Assembly (NCBI RefSeq): GCF_002911665.1
Contig: NZ_MTBP01000006.1
Span: forward strand, 62,001-126,000
DNA from: Actinomadura rubteroloni
Lineage (GTDB): Bacteria > Actinomycetota > Actinomycetes > Streptosporangiales > Streptosporangiaceae
Direction: 5' to 3'
Length of the DNA: 64,000 bases
Part shown: positions 24,533-34,384 of the stretch, piece by piece
Position numbering within the stretch: the stretch's first letter is position 1
How the letters are laid out: every line of letters begins with the position of its first letter
The notes under the pieces: generated by a model
What the model was told of the DNA's origin: nothing
Databases searched by the model: none
What the model saw: only the letters and a program-made list of their open reading frames with translations
Program-made: the position numbers and the translations under genes

Positions 24533-25949
24533 GCCTGCCGCGGCGGTTCAGCGCCAGGTCGGCGAGCGCCGCCGCGAGCGCGCACACGACGAACGCGAGG
24601 ATCACGACGAGCCCGCGCCGGAACCCGTCCGCCCACGCTTCGGCCGCGCCCGGCCGCGCGCCCCCGACGGCCGCGAAGAACACCGCGCCGACGCCCGCGA
24701 TGCCGACGGCCGTCCCGACGCGCTGGCCGGTCTGGAGCACCCCGGCCGCGCTGCCGCCCTCGGCGGACGGCACCTCCGACAGCGTGATCGTCTGGTTCGG
24801 GGAGATCACGAACCCGCTGCCGACCCCGGCCAGCAGCAGCGGCGCCGCTGTCAGCCACGCCACGCCCCCGCCGGGGTGCAGCTCGACCGCGATCCACGCG
24901 CCGACCAGCCCGGCCGCGACCATCGCCAGCCCGCCGGCCACCAGCGGGCGCCCGTAGTGCGCGACGAGCCGTCCGCCCGCCGCCGCGCCCGACCCAGACC
25001 CGAGCGCGAACGGGGTGATGGCGAGGCCCGCGCCGAACGCGCTGTAGCCGAGGCCGTTCTGCAGGTAGAGCGTGAAGATGAAGAAGATGCCGGTGAACCC
25101 GGCGAAGTAGAGCAGCGCGATGGCGCTGCCGAGCGCGTAGGACCGGTGCCGGAACAGCGCGAGGTCGACCATCGGCGCGGCGGCCCGCCGCTCGCGCCGG
25201 ACGAACGCCGCCAGCAGCAGCAGCGCGGCCGGGACCAGCAGCCATTTGAGCGCGCCGTGCCACTGCCGTTCCTGGACGAACGGCAGCATGAGGACCAGGA
25301 CGGCCGCGCCGAGCAGCACGACCCCCGGCACGTCCAGGCCCCGGCGCTCGCCCCGTCCGGGGGCCGGGAGCAGCCGGTGCGCGATCGGCAGCGCGGCCAG
25401 GCCGACCGGGACGTTGACGTAGAAGACCCAGCGCCAGCCCTCCTGCGGCCCGGCGAGGGCGATCAGCGCGCCGCCGGTCAGCGGCCCGGCGGCGGTCGCG
25501 ACGCCGATCACCGTGCCGAGCGCGCCGAACGCCCGGCCCCGGTCAGGGCCCTGGAAGAGCTGCTGGATGAACCCGGCGACCTGCGGGGTCAGCACGCCGC
25601 CCGCCACGCCCTGGACCAGCCGCGCCCCGATCAGCCAGCCGATGCCGGGCGCGACGCCCGCGACCGCGCTGGCCAGCGTGAACAGCGCGAGCCCGGCGAG
25701 GAACACCGCGCGGCGGCTGCGGGCGTCGCCGAGCCGTCCCGCCGGGACGAGCACGAGCCCGAACGTCAGCGCGTACCCCGACAGGATCCACTGCAGGGAC
25801 GCCTCGGACGCGTGCAGCCCCTCCCGGATCGACGGGAGCGCGACGTTGACGATGCTGACGTCCAGCAGCGTCATGAACGCCGCGACGAGGCACACCGCGA
25901 GGGCCTGCCACCGGCGTACGCCGTCCGCCGGGGTCGCGTGGTCGGTCAT
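24480..25949 (-). CDS. MFS drug/H+ antiporter, DHA2 (EmrB/QacA) family
   Basis: Export pump of 489 residues with 14 predicted helices, the size of DHA2 members. The motif-A loop is GRLGDARSRRAVF, and LDVSIVNVALPSI, the first-helix signature of the family, is near residue 30. Motif C is seen as GVATAAGPLTGG. ATG 25949 is chosen over an upstream in-frame ATG because AGGAG lies 7 nt upstream. It follows DUF6457 by 37 bp. The overlap with the regulator's 3' end could produce antisense effects. The substrate is unknown. Confidence 0.9.
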   Translation of the reverse strand: MTDHATPADGVRRWQALAVCLVAAFMTLLDVSIVNVALPSIREGLHASEASLQWILSGYALTFGLVLVPAGRLGDARSRRAVFLAGLALFTLASAVAGVAPGIGWLIGARLVQGVAGGVLTPQVAGFIQQLFQGPDRGRAFGALGTVIGVATAAGPLTGGALIALAGPQEGWRWVFYVNVPVGLAALPIAHRLLPAPGRGERRGLDVPGVVLLGAAVLVLMLPFVQERQWHGALKWLLVPAALLLLAAFVRRERRAAAPMVDLALFRHRSYALGSAIALLYFAGFTGIFFIFTLYLQNGLGYSAFGAGLAITPFALGSGSGAAAGGRLVAHYGRPLVAGGLAMVAAGLVGAWIAVELHPGGGVAWLTAAPLLLAGVGSGFVISPNQTITLSEVPSAEGGSAAGVLQTGQRVGTAVGIAGVGAVFFAAVGGARPGAAEAWADGFRRGLVVILAFVVCALAAALADLALNRRGRLRDRVPPPTPARPAARR

Positions 25950-25986
25950 GCCGGGGCTCCTCTCCGGGACGCCGCCGGTCAAACGG

Positions 25987-26214
25987 TCAGCCGGCGTCCC
26001 AGCCCTCGGCGAGCGCCGTCAGGCGGGCCGCCGCGTCCCGGGCCGCCGCGCCGCGCCCGACGGCGATCCCGAGCAGGAACGTCGTGACCGGCGCGCCCGG
26101 CCGCGCGACGCCGTGCGCGACCTCGCGGGCGAGGTCCAGCACGAGGTCGCGGTCCAGGTCGGCGCGGTCGATGCCGAGTTCCGCGCAGGCCGTCTCGATC
26201 CATTCCTCCAGCAC
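25987..26214 (-). CDS. DUF6457 family small protein
   Basis: Protein of 75 residues (VLEEWIETACAELGI...), all helical in appearance, with DLVLDLAREVAHGVARPGAPVTTF in the centre. In actinobacteria this family is often next to mobA, as here (25 bp away), so a role with molybdenum cofactor enzymes is likely but undefined. The GTG start has AGAGGGGA at good distance. Confidence 0.75.
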   Translation of the reverse strand: MLEEWIETACAELGIDRADLDRDLVLDLAREVAHGVARPGAPVTTFLLGIAVGRGAAARDAAARLTALAEGWDAG

Positions 26215-26239
26215 GTGCCGTCCCCTCTCCGGTGGGATG

Positions 26240-27016
26240 TCAGGCGCGTCCGGGCCACAGGGTCCGCGCGCGGGTCAGGTCCTCGGGGGTGTCGCAGTCG
26301 AACCACGGGGGGCCGTCCCCGGCCGGGAGGGCGACGGCGGCGGGGCGCAGCGGGCCGAGCAGGCCGCGCAGGGACGCGCCTTGGTAGGCGTCGAGCGCAG
26401 TGCGCAGGGCGTCGGTGTTCCAGCAGCCCGCGAGCCACTGTTCGCGGCCGTCGGCGTCCACCAGGACGGCCCCGGTGCCGTTGCGCTCGGCCGCGTCCAG
26501 CAGCGCGCCGAGGTGCGCCGCGCGCAGGAACGGCAGATCCGCCGCCAGCACCGCCGTCCACCGCGCACCGGCCGCCGGCCCGCCGGCAGGCGTCCCGGAC
26601 GGCCCGCCGGGCGGAGCCGCGGCCAGCGGGCCGGGCGGAGCCGCGGGCGGCGGGCCGGGCGGAGCCGCGGGCGGCGGGCCGGGCGGGGTCGCGGACAACC
26701 CGTCAGGCGGGGTCGCGGGCGGAGTTGCGGGCGGGGTCGCGGGTGGCGGGGCGGGGAGGGCGGCCAGGCCGGCGCGCAGCGCGGGGACGGGCCCGCCGCC
26801 GGGCGGGTCCTCGCGGACGACGCGGGCGTGCGGGACGTCCGGCCGCGCCGGGCCGACGACGACGAGCCGCCCCGCGTCCGCCGCCGCGTCGGCGACACGG
26901 GCGAGCAGGGAGCGTCCGCCGACGCGCGCGGCGGGCTTGTCGGCGCCGCCGAGCCGCCGGGCCCGGCCGCCGGCCAGGACCACCGCGTCGAATCGGGTCT
27001 CCCGCACGTGGTCCAT
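26240..27016 (-). CDS. mobA: Molybdenum cofactor guanylyltransferase MobA with Pro/Ala-rich insert
   Basis: Nucleotidyltransferase attaching GMP to molybdopterin, 258 residues. The NTP-binding loop LAGGRARRLGGADK is at residues 14-27, the metal-binding AADLPF at about 158-163 and the DTPEDL motif near the C-terminus. Residues 89-151 are a Pro/Ala/Gly low-complexity insert with 8-residue units, placed between a helix and the catalytic-Asp strand. The frame stays open and the rest is conserved, so the enzyme is probably active. It lies 16 bp after moaA; no good ribosome-binding site is seen, so coupling is likely. Confidence 0.85.
   Translation of the reverse strand: MDHVRETRFDAVVLAGGRARRLGGADKPAARVGGRSLLARVADAAADAGRLVVVGPARPDVPHARVVREDPPGGGPVPALRAGLAALPAPPPATPPATPPATPPDGLSATPPGPPPAAPPGPPPAAPPGPLAAAPPGGPSGTPAGGPAAGARWTAVLAADLPFLRAAHLGALLDAAERNGTGAVLVDADGREQWLAGCWNTDALRTALDAYQGASLRGLLGPLRPAAVALPAGDGPPWFDCDTPEDLTRARTLWPGRA
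26631..26702. repeat. 24-bp tandem repeat within mobA
   Basis: Units beginning CCGGGCGG recur at 26631, 26655 and 26679, an exact 24-bp period, and decay into shorter GGGTCGCGGGCGG units to about 26760. It encodes the Pro/Ala-rich insert in frame. Confidence 0.75.
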
Positions 27017-27032
27017 CGTCGCACGCGGCCGG

Positions 27033-28019
27033 TCAGCCGCCGATCGCCGACATGGGCCGGACGGGCTGCAGGAAGCCCGGGTCGTCGATGCCGTGCCCCG
27101 CGCGCTTGCGCCCCACCGCGGCCCGCCAGCGCGCGGCCAGCTCGGCGTCGGACGCCCCGGCGCGCAGCGCGCCGCGCAGGTCGGACTCCTCGGTCGCGAA
27201 CAGGCAGTTGCGGATCTGGCCGTCGGCGGTGAGCCGCACGCGGTCGCACGCGCCGCAGAACGGGCGCGTCACCGACCCGATGACGCCGACGCGGTCCGGC
27301 CCGCCGTCCACCAGGAACGACTCGGCGGGAGCGCTGCCGCGCTCGGCGTCCTCGGGGACGAGCGCGAACGCGGCGCCGAGCCGGTCCAGGATCTCGTCGG
27401 CGGTGATCATCCCGGCGCGGTCCCAGCCGTGCTGGGCGTCCAGCGGCATCTGCTCGATGAAGCGCAGCCGGTAGCCGTGGTCCAGGCAGTACCGCAGCAG
27501 CGGGACGGCCTCATGATCGTTGATCCCGCGCATCAGCACCGCGTTGACCTTGACGGGCGCCAGGCCCGCCGCGTGCGCCGCTTCGAGGCCGCGCAGCACG
27601 TCGGCGAGCCGGTCGCGGTGCGCGAGCCGCCGGAACGTCGCCGGGTCGAGCGTGTCCAGTGACACGTTCACCCGGTCGAGCCCGGCGGCGGCGAGCGGTG
27701 CGGCGAGCCGGTCCAGCCCGATGCCGTTGGTGGTGAGCGAGATCTCCGGGCGCGGACGCAGCGCCGCCGCCTCGGCGACCAGGCCGGGCAGGCCGCGCCG
27801 CAGCAGCGGCTCCCCGCCCGTGAAACGGACCTCGGTGATGCCCAGCTCCGTCACGCCGATCCCGACGAGCCGGACGACCTCCTCGTCCGTCAGCAGTTCC
27901 GGTTTGGGCAGCCAGTCCAGACCCTCGGGCGGCATGCAGTACGAGCACCGCAGATTGCACCGGTCCGTCAGCGAGACCCGCAGGTCCGTGGCGGTCCGGC
28001 CGTGGTCGTCGACCAGCAC
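27033..28019 (-). CDS. moaA: GTP 3',8-cyclase MoaA
   Basis: Radical-SAM enzyme for the first step of molybdenum cofactor synthesis, 328 residues. The N-terminal [4Fe-4S] motif is CNLRCSYC (Cys21, 25, 28) and the C-terminal cluster is CGACDRVRLTADGQIRNC. The SAM-binding GGEP is in RFTGGEPLLRRG, and the protein ends in GG, as MoaA enzymes need. I chose GTG 28019 (VLVDDHGRTATDLR) because it matches the usual family start and has AAAGAGG 5 nt upstream; GTG 28025 would overlap the ribosome-binding site. First gene of a moaA-mobA-DUF6457 unit. Confidence 0.94.
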   Translation of the reverse strand: MLVDDHGRTATDLRVSLTDRCNLRCSYCMPPEGLDWLPKPELLTDEEVVRLVGIGVTELGITEVRFTGGEPLLRRGLPGLVAEAAALRPRPEISLTTNGIGLDRLAAPLAAAGLDRVNVSLDTLDPATFRRLAHRDRLADVLRGLEAAHAAGLAPVKVNAVLMRGINDHEAVPLLRYCLDHGYRLRFIEQMPLDAQHGWDRAGMITADEILDRLGAAFALVPEDAERGSAPAESFLVDGGPDRVGVIGSVTRPFCGACDRVRLTADGQIRNCLFATEESDLRGALRAGASDAELAARWRAAVGRKRAGHGIDDPGFLQPVRPMSAIGG

Positions 28020-28092
28020 GGGCACCTCTTTCCCCGCCTCGCGGCGGTCACGTCCCGTCCAGCCTAGGCGGGGACCGGACGTTCCGGACGCA

Positions 28093-29094
28093 TCACGCGG
28101 GCGCGGCCCGGTCGATGACGCCGGTCAGCGCGGCGAGCAGGACCGGATCGGGCGGCGCGGACGCGGGACGGACCAGGGCGTGCGCCCGCTCCGCGCCGAC
28201 GCGCACCAGGTCGTCCAGGCAGCGGACGCCCGCCGCCGCGAGCGCCTCGGCGTCGCGGCGCGGCAGCCCGCAGTTGCCGATCAGCCGGGCGCGTCCCCGG
28301 TCGAGCGCGCCGTGCCGGTCCCAGACCTCGGACCCCAGGTCGTCCGGGTCCGTCGGCGCGTCCGGGCGGGCCAGCACGTCGGCCCGCGCCCGCCGCGCCA
28401 CCGCCACGTCGCGGTGGAACGACCGGAACACCTGGATCTCGCCGGACGCGTAGAAGCAGCTCCCGAACGTCCGGCCGAGGAACTCGGCGTCCGTGCCGTA
28501 CGGGCCGGACGGGTCCAGCCGGGACGCCTGGACGGCCCACCGCCGCGCCTCGCGGGCGCTGCGCGGCAGCAGCGCGACGACTCCGCCCCGGCGCTCGAAG
28601 TGGCCTTCGTCCCGGTAGGGCGGCCGGTCGTCCGCGCTCAGCCAGGCGCGCGGGTCGGCCGCCGCCGCGTCCAGGCCGTGCGTCCGCCACACGACCGTCC
28701 CGTCCGGCGCCGGACGCCGCGTGCGCCGGGCCAGGTCGCGGGCCGCGCGGACGGTGAGCGGCGTGTGCCACGACGGGACGAGCGCGATCGGGTCGGCGGG
28801 GTCGGCGTCGAACGGCGTCGGGACGAGGAACGGCCGGTCGATCACCAGCAGCGTCCCCGGCCGCGCCTGGTAGGCGAGGCCCCACAGCAGCCGCGCGAGG
28901 AACCGGGCGCCGTGCCGGTCCGACAGGACGTGCCAGGTCCCGTGGAAGCGGTTGGTGCTGAACCGCGCGGACGTGCCCGGGCGCGGCGTGACGACCGTGT
29001 ACGTCCGCCCGTCCAGCCGCAGGACGCGGCGGTGCAGCTTGAGGCGGGCGGTGGCGGCCCGCGCGGTCGCGGGCCGCTGCCGCCCGCCTCCCAC
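28093..29094 (-). CDS. Uncharacterised RtcB-linked protein
   Basis: Protein of 333 residues that I cannot place in a family. Its GTG start lies 3 bp after the rtcB stop, so it is coupled to rtcB. Visible parts are a basic N-terminus (RAATARLKLHRRVLRLDGR), a hydrophobic GARFLARLLWGLAYQARPGT, a TLLVIDRPFLVPTPFD strand-like segment, RTFGSCFYASGEIQVFRSFH, and a C-terminal segment, LIGNCGLPRRDAEALAAAG followed by VRCLDDLVRVG, which looks like a helix-hairpin-helix nucleic-acid-binding element. A role in RNA repair with RtcB is inferred from position only. Confidence 0.7.
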   Translation of the reverse strand: MGGGRQRPATARAATARLKLHRRVLRLDGRTYTVVTPRPGTSARFSTNRFHGTWHVLSDRHGARFLARLLWGLAYQARPGTLLVIDRPFLVPTPFDADPADPIALVPSWHTPLTVRAARDLARRTRRPAPDGTVVWRTHGLDAAAADPRAWLSADDRPPYRDEGHFERRGGVVALLPRSAREARRWAVQASRLDPSGPYGTDAEFLGRTFGSCFYASGEIQVFRSFHRDVAVARRARADVLARPDAPTDPDDLGSEVWDRHGALDRGRARLIGNCGLPRRDAEALAAAGVRCLDDLVRVGAERAHALVRPASAPPDPVLLAALTGVIDRAAPA

Positions 29095-29096
29095 CG

Positions 29097-30293
29097 TCAG
29101 CCGCCCTTCACGCAGACGAGCTGGCGCAGGTGCGCGACGACCTCGACGAGGTCGGACTGCTGGGCCATGACGGTCTCCAGGTCCTTGTAGGCGCCGGGGA
29201 TCTCGTCCAGGACGCCGGTGTCCTTGCGGCACTCGACGCCCTCGGTCTGCGCGACGAGGTCGTCCAGCGTGAACGCCTTGCGGGCCTTGTTGCGGCTCAT
29301 CCGGCGGCCCGCGCCGTGCGACGCCGAGTTGAACGCGGCCGTGTTGCCGAGGCCGCGCACGATGTAGGTGCCGGTCGCCATCGAGCCGGGGATGATGCCG
29401 AGGTCGCCCCGGCCCGCGCGGATCGCGCCCTTGCGGGTGACGAGCAGGTCGACGCCGTCGTAGGTCTCCTCCGCCACGTAGTTGTGGTGGCAGGAGATGA
29501 CCTCGCCCCAGGTGCAGCGCTTCTCGCCGAACCGCTGGGTCACGACGCGCTGCGCGAGCGCGGTCATGACGGCCCGGTTGCGGCGCGCGTACTCCTGCGC
29601 CCAGAACAGGTCGTTGCGGTAGGCGTCCATCTCCTCGGAGCCCGCGAGGAACACTGCGAGGTCGGTGTCGGGCAGGTCCTGGTTGTGCGGCAGCTTGCGC
29701 GCCGCCTCGATGTGCCGTTCGGCCAGCTCGTTGCCGATGCCGCGCGACCCCGAGTGCAGGACGAGCCAGATCCCGCCGTCGTCGTCGGCGCACAGCTCGA
29801 TGAAGTGGTTGCCGCCGCCGAGGGTGCCCATCTGCTGGCGGGCGCGCCCGAAGCGGTCCCGGACGCCGTGGTGCAGCCCGTCGAACTCGCTCCAGAAGTC
29901 GTACCAGCCGCGCAGCTTCAGGGCGGGCAGCGCCGACGGGTCCACCGGCTCGCGGTGCGATCCCCGGCCCACCGGCACGGCCTTCTCCAGCCGGTACCGC
30001 AGGCCGGACAGGTCGTCGGGCAGGTCCTCGACCGTCAGCGACGACTGCACCGCGGTCATCCCGCAGCCGATGTCGACGCCGACGGCCGCCGGGGCGACGG
30101 CGTCGCGCATCGCGATGACCGACCCGACCGTCGCGCCCTTGCCGTAGTGGACGTCGGGCATCACCGCGAGTCCCGCGACCCACGGCAGGCCCGCGACGTT
30201 GCGGAGCTGCTCGCGCGCCACGTCCTCCACGGACGCCGGGTCGGTCCACATGCGGATCGGGACGCGGCCGCCCTCGATCGTCTGGTAGGGCAC
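29097..30293 (-). CDS. rtcB: RNA-splicing/repair ligase RtcB
   Basis: GTP- and Mn2+-dependent ligase joining 2',3'-cyclic phosphate or 3'-phosphate to 5'-OH RNA ends, 398 residues. Metal ligands are visible in VGVDIGCGM (Asp74, Cys77), GGGNHFIEL and HSGSRGIG. The histidine that takes GMP is in NSASHGAGRRMSR. GTG 30293 follows AAGGGAAG at good distance and starts VPYQTIEGGRVPIRMW, the normal start for compact bacterial RtcB. No rtcA or archease gene is adjacent; the downstream partner is the unknown 333-residue protein. Confidence 0.94.
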   Translation of the reverse strand: MPYQTIEGGRVPIRMWTDPASVEDVAREQLRNVAGLPWVAGLAVMPDVHYGKGATVGSVIAMRDAVAPAAVGVDIGCGMTAVQSSLTVEDLPDDLSGLRYRLEKAVPVGRGSHREPVDPSALPALKLRGWYDFWSEFDGLHHGVRDRFGRARQQMGTLGGGNHFIELCADDDGGIWLVLHSGSRGIGNELAERHIEAARKLPHNQDLPDTDLAVFLAGSEEMDAYRNDLFWAQEYARRNRAVMTALAQRVVTQRFGEKRCTWGEVISCHHNYVAEETYDGVDLLVTRKGAIRAGRGDLGIIPGSMATGTYIVRGLGNTAAFNSASHGAGRRMSRNKARKAFTLDDLVAQTEGVECRKDTGVLDEIPGAYKDLETVMAQQSDLVEVVAHLRQLVCVKGG

Positions 30294-30324
30294 GATCTTC
30301 CCTTCACCGGTCGAAGAATGTCCG

Positions 30325-30339
30325 GAACGCCAGGCGTTC
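30325..30339. promoter_or_regulatory. 15-bp palindrome upstream of rtcB
   Basis: GAACGCC-A-GGCGTTC is a perfect inverted repeat with a 1-nt centre, about 30 bp before the rtcB start. It is a candidate operator for an unknown regulator. Confidence 0.4.
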
Positions 30340-30374
30340 ACGGGCTCTATGACACAGAACCGGGCCGGGGAAGA

Positions 30375-32129
30375 TCAATCGGTTTTCGGCGGCACGCGGT
30401 GGGTGAGGCCCATGCGGTCCAGGTGCTCCAGCAGCGCGACGGCCACCCGCCGGGACGTCGTCAGCGCCGCGCCCACGTCCGCCGGGGTGAACGGCTGCGG
30501 CAGGTCTGAGAGGACGCGCAGCGCCGCGCGGTCCGCGCCGGGCAGCAGCACGACGTCGCCCGCGAGCCGCAGGACGGCCCCGGCGCGTTCGGCGGCGTCC
30601 AGCGCCCCGCCGGTCAGGCCCAGCTCGGCGAGCCGTTCGGCGGGCGGCGCCCCGAACGGCGCGGGCCGCAGGTCCCCGGCGAGCCGCGCCACGGCGGCGG
30701 CGACGCCGGGCGGCAGCGGGGGCGGCGGGCCGTGGACGCGTCCGCCCGCCACCCGCAGTCCGGGCTCGCCGGGGGCGCGGGCGAGCGCGGCGACCAGGTC
30801 GCGGGACGGCAGGCCGAGCCGCAGCCGCGCCGTCTCGACCGGCAGGCCGGGCGCGTCCGGACGGTCGGCGGCGTGCCGGACGGCAGCGGCGGCCAGGCGG
30901 GCGCGCAGGTCCGTCCACGCGGCCGGGTCGGCGACCCAGTCCGGGCAGGGCTCGACCGCCCCGGCGGGGACCGGGCAGCCCAGCGCGGCCAGCTCCGCGC
31001 GCCGCAGGACGCCGCGCCGGCGCAGGACCGCGACGCCGTCCGGGCGGTCGGGCCAGGACGCCAGCTCCCGCGCGCGGGCCGCCGCCGCGCCGCGCCCGAG
31101 CAGCGGCGGCGGCCGGACGTCCAGCACGTGCGCGCCCGCGAGCACGCCCCGCTCCGGGTCGCGCAGCAGCGCGGCGTCCCCGGCGTGCAGGGGCAGCCGC
31201 GCGTTCAGCGTGAGCCGCGCGGTGTCGGGGCCGAGCGGGTGCAGCCGGACGCGGACGGTCGTGGACCCGGTGTGCAGGACCATCCGGCGCGGCAGCCGTC
31301 CGGACGCCTCGCCCGAGCGGGTCCGCACGTCCACGGCGGTCGTGTGGGTCCACGCGCCGGGCGTCACCAGCGCCATGCCGGGCGCGGCGCGCACCGAGTC
31401 GGGCAGGACGAGCGAGATCCGCGCGACGCCGTGCGCGCTCGGGCTCGGCGCCCCGCCGGACCGGACGGCCCGCACCCGCACCCGCGCGCCCGCCGGCAGG
31501 AGCAGCAGCTCGTCGCCCGCCGCGACCGTGCCCGCGCCGAGCGTCCCGGTGACGAGCACGGTCGCGGGCACGCCGGGCACCGCGCCCGACCGGCACGCGC
31601 CGTCGATCCAGAACCGGACGGGCGCGGCGGGGTCGGGCACCGGCAGCCGCGCGGCGAGCCGGTCCAGCGCGGCGACCAGGTCGTCCGGGCCGGTGCCGCC
31701 GGCCGTGCTCACCGCGACGGCCTCGGCGCCGCGCAGCCCGGTCGCGGCGAGCCGGTCGCGGGCCTGGCGCAGCGCGGGCCGGGGGTCGGCGACGTCGGCG
31801 CGGGTGACGGCGAGGACCGCGTGCCGCACGCCGAGCGCGTCCAGCGCCGCGACGTGCGCGCCGGTCTGCTCGCGCCAGCCCTCGTCGGCGGCGACGGCGA
31901 TCAGCGCGGCGGTCGCCGACCCGGCGGCGACGGCCATCGCCGGGACCGAGCGCGGGCCGCCGGGGGTGTCCACGAACGCGAGCCGGGTGCCGGACGGCAG
32001 GTCCGTCCACGCGGCGGCGAGCCCGCTGGCGTCGCCGGGCGCGAGCGGCACCGGGTCGCGGCCGGTGAGGGCCCGCACGAGGGCGGACTTCCCGTGGCCC
32101 GCGTGGCCGGCGGTGACGACGACCTGCAT
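30375..32129 (-). CDS. SelB-like translation GTPase with altered switch regions
   Basis: Protein of 584 residues aligned end to end with actinobacterial SelB, the elongation factor for selenocysteinyl-tRNA: an N-terminal G domain, EF-Tu-like beta-barrels (from about residue 180) and C-terminal winged helices. The P-loop reads GHAGHGKS (8-15), where SelB has GHVDHGKS. Switch I loses the RGMTIDLG block (PGDASGLAAAW here), and G3 reads DTPGGPRS in place of DVPGHERF, so the catalytic His is absent. G4 (TRAD) is kept. GTP binding may persist, but normal hydrolysis is doubtful. ATG 32129 has GGGAGGGG upstream. No selA or tRNA-Sec is in the window. Confidence 0.75.
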   Translation of the reverse strand: MQVVVTAGHAGHGKSALVRALTGRDPVPLAPGDASGLAAAWTDLPSGTRLAFVDTPGGPRSVPAMAVAAGSATAALIAVAADEGWREQTGAHVAALDALGVRHAVLAVTRADVADPRPALRQARDRLAATGLRGAEAVAVSTAGGTGPDDLVAALDRLAARLPVPDPAAPVRFWIDGACRSGAVPGVPATVLVTGTLGAGTVAAGDELLLLPAGARVRVRAVRSGGAPSPSAHGVARISLVLPDSVRAAPGMALVTPGAWTHTTAVDVRTRSGEASGRLPRRMVLHTGSTTVRVRLHPLGPDTARLTLNARLPLHAGDAALLRDPERGVLAGAHVLDVRPPPLLGRGAAAARARELASWPDRPDGVAVLRRRGVLRRAELAALGCPVPAGAVEPCPDWVADPAAWTDLRARLAAAAVRHAADRPDAPGLPVETARLRLGLPSRDLVAALARAPGEPGLRVAGGRVHGPPPPLPPGVAAAVARLAGDLRPAPFGAPPAERLAELGLTGGALDAAERAGAVLRLAGDVVLLPGADRAALRVLSDLPQPFTPADVGAALTTSRRVAVALLEHLDRMGLTHRVPPKTD

Positions 32130-32368
32130 CAGGGCTGACCCCTCCCGGGGTGAACGGCGTGGGGACGGATCTCCGTTGCGGTACCGGGCGGCCGAGGATC
32201 CGTGGCACAACCCTAGGGAGGGCGGAGCCCGCCGCGAAAGACGGTCCCGCTCACCAAGTGAAATTCTCACCGAACCTCGGGACCGGGGACGACCGCCGCG
32301 GCCGCGGGCGAGAATCGGCGGATTCCGTCCTTGTCGGCTTTTCGCCGCCGGTTCCCGGGCGTCCCACA

Positions 32369-32414
32369 CGGTGACACCCGTCCCGCCTGACTCGCGGCGT
32401 CATCGGTGTCACCG
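32369..32414. promoter_or_regulatory. Paired operator-like palindromes upstream of prpE
   Basis: GGTGACACC (32370-32378) and GGTGTCACC (32405-32413) are the same 9-bp palindrome on opposite strands, centred 35 bp apart. Together they form a 10-bp inverted repeat (CGGTGACACC/GGTGTCACCG). They sit just before the -35 box of prpE. The rest of the 374-bp gap (32130-32368) shows nothing I can support. Confidence 0.45.
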
Positions 32415-32420
32415 CACCCC

Positions 32421-32452
32421 TTGACGCCGGGCGCACCCCACGTGCCTATTAG
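32421..32452 (+). promoter_or_regulatory. Promoter of prpE
   Basis: TTGACG (32421-32426) with TATTAG (32447-32452) 20 nt later, or CCTATT at 18 nt. This is the only AT-rich patch before the gene. Confidence 0.45.
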
Positions 32453-32503
32453 GGAGGCGCCCCGAACCGAGGACGGGGCGCGTCCCGGCACGGGGAGGAC
32501 CAC

Positions 32504-34384
<1,881 letters not shown>

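Noticed and set aside
28115..28453. Plus-strand Ser/Arg-rich frames opposite the rtcB partner
   Set aside because: Composition is typical of antisense frames and no start with a ribosome-binding site was seen.
32130..32503. Possible tRNA-Sec gene (a GGAGGCG-like stretch near 32454) beside the SelB-like gene
   Set aside because: No acceptor-stem partner, TCA anticodon loop or T-arm motif (GGTTCGA) could be found in this gap.
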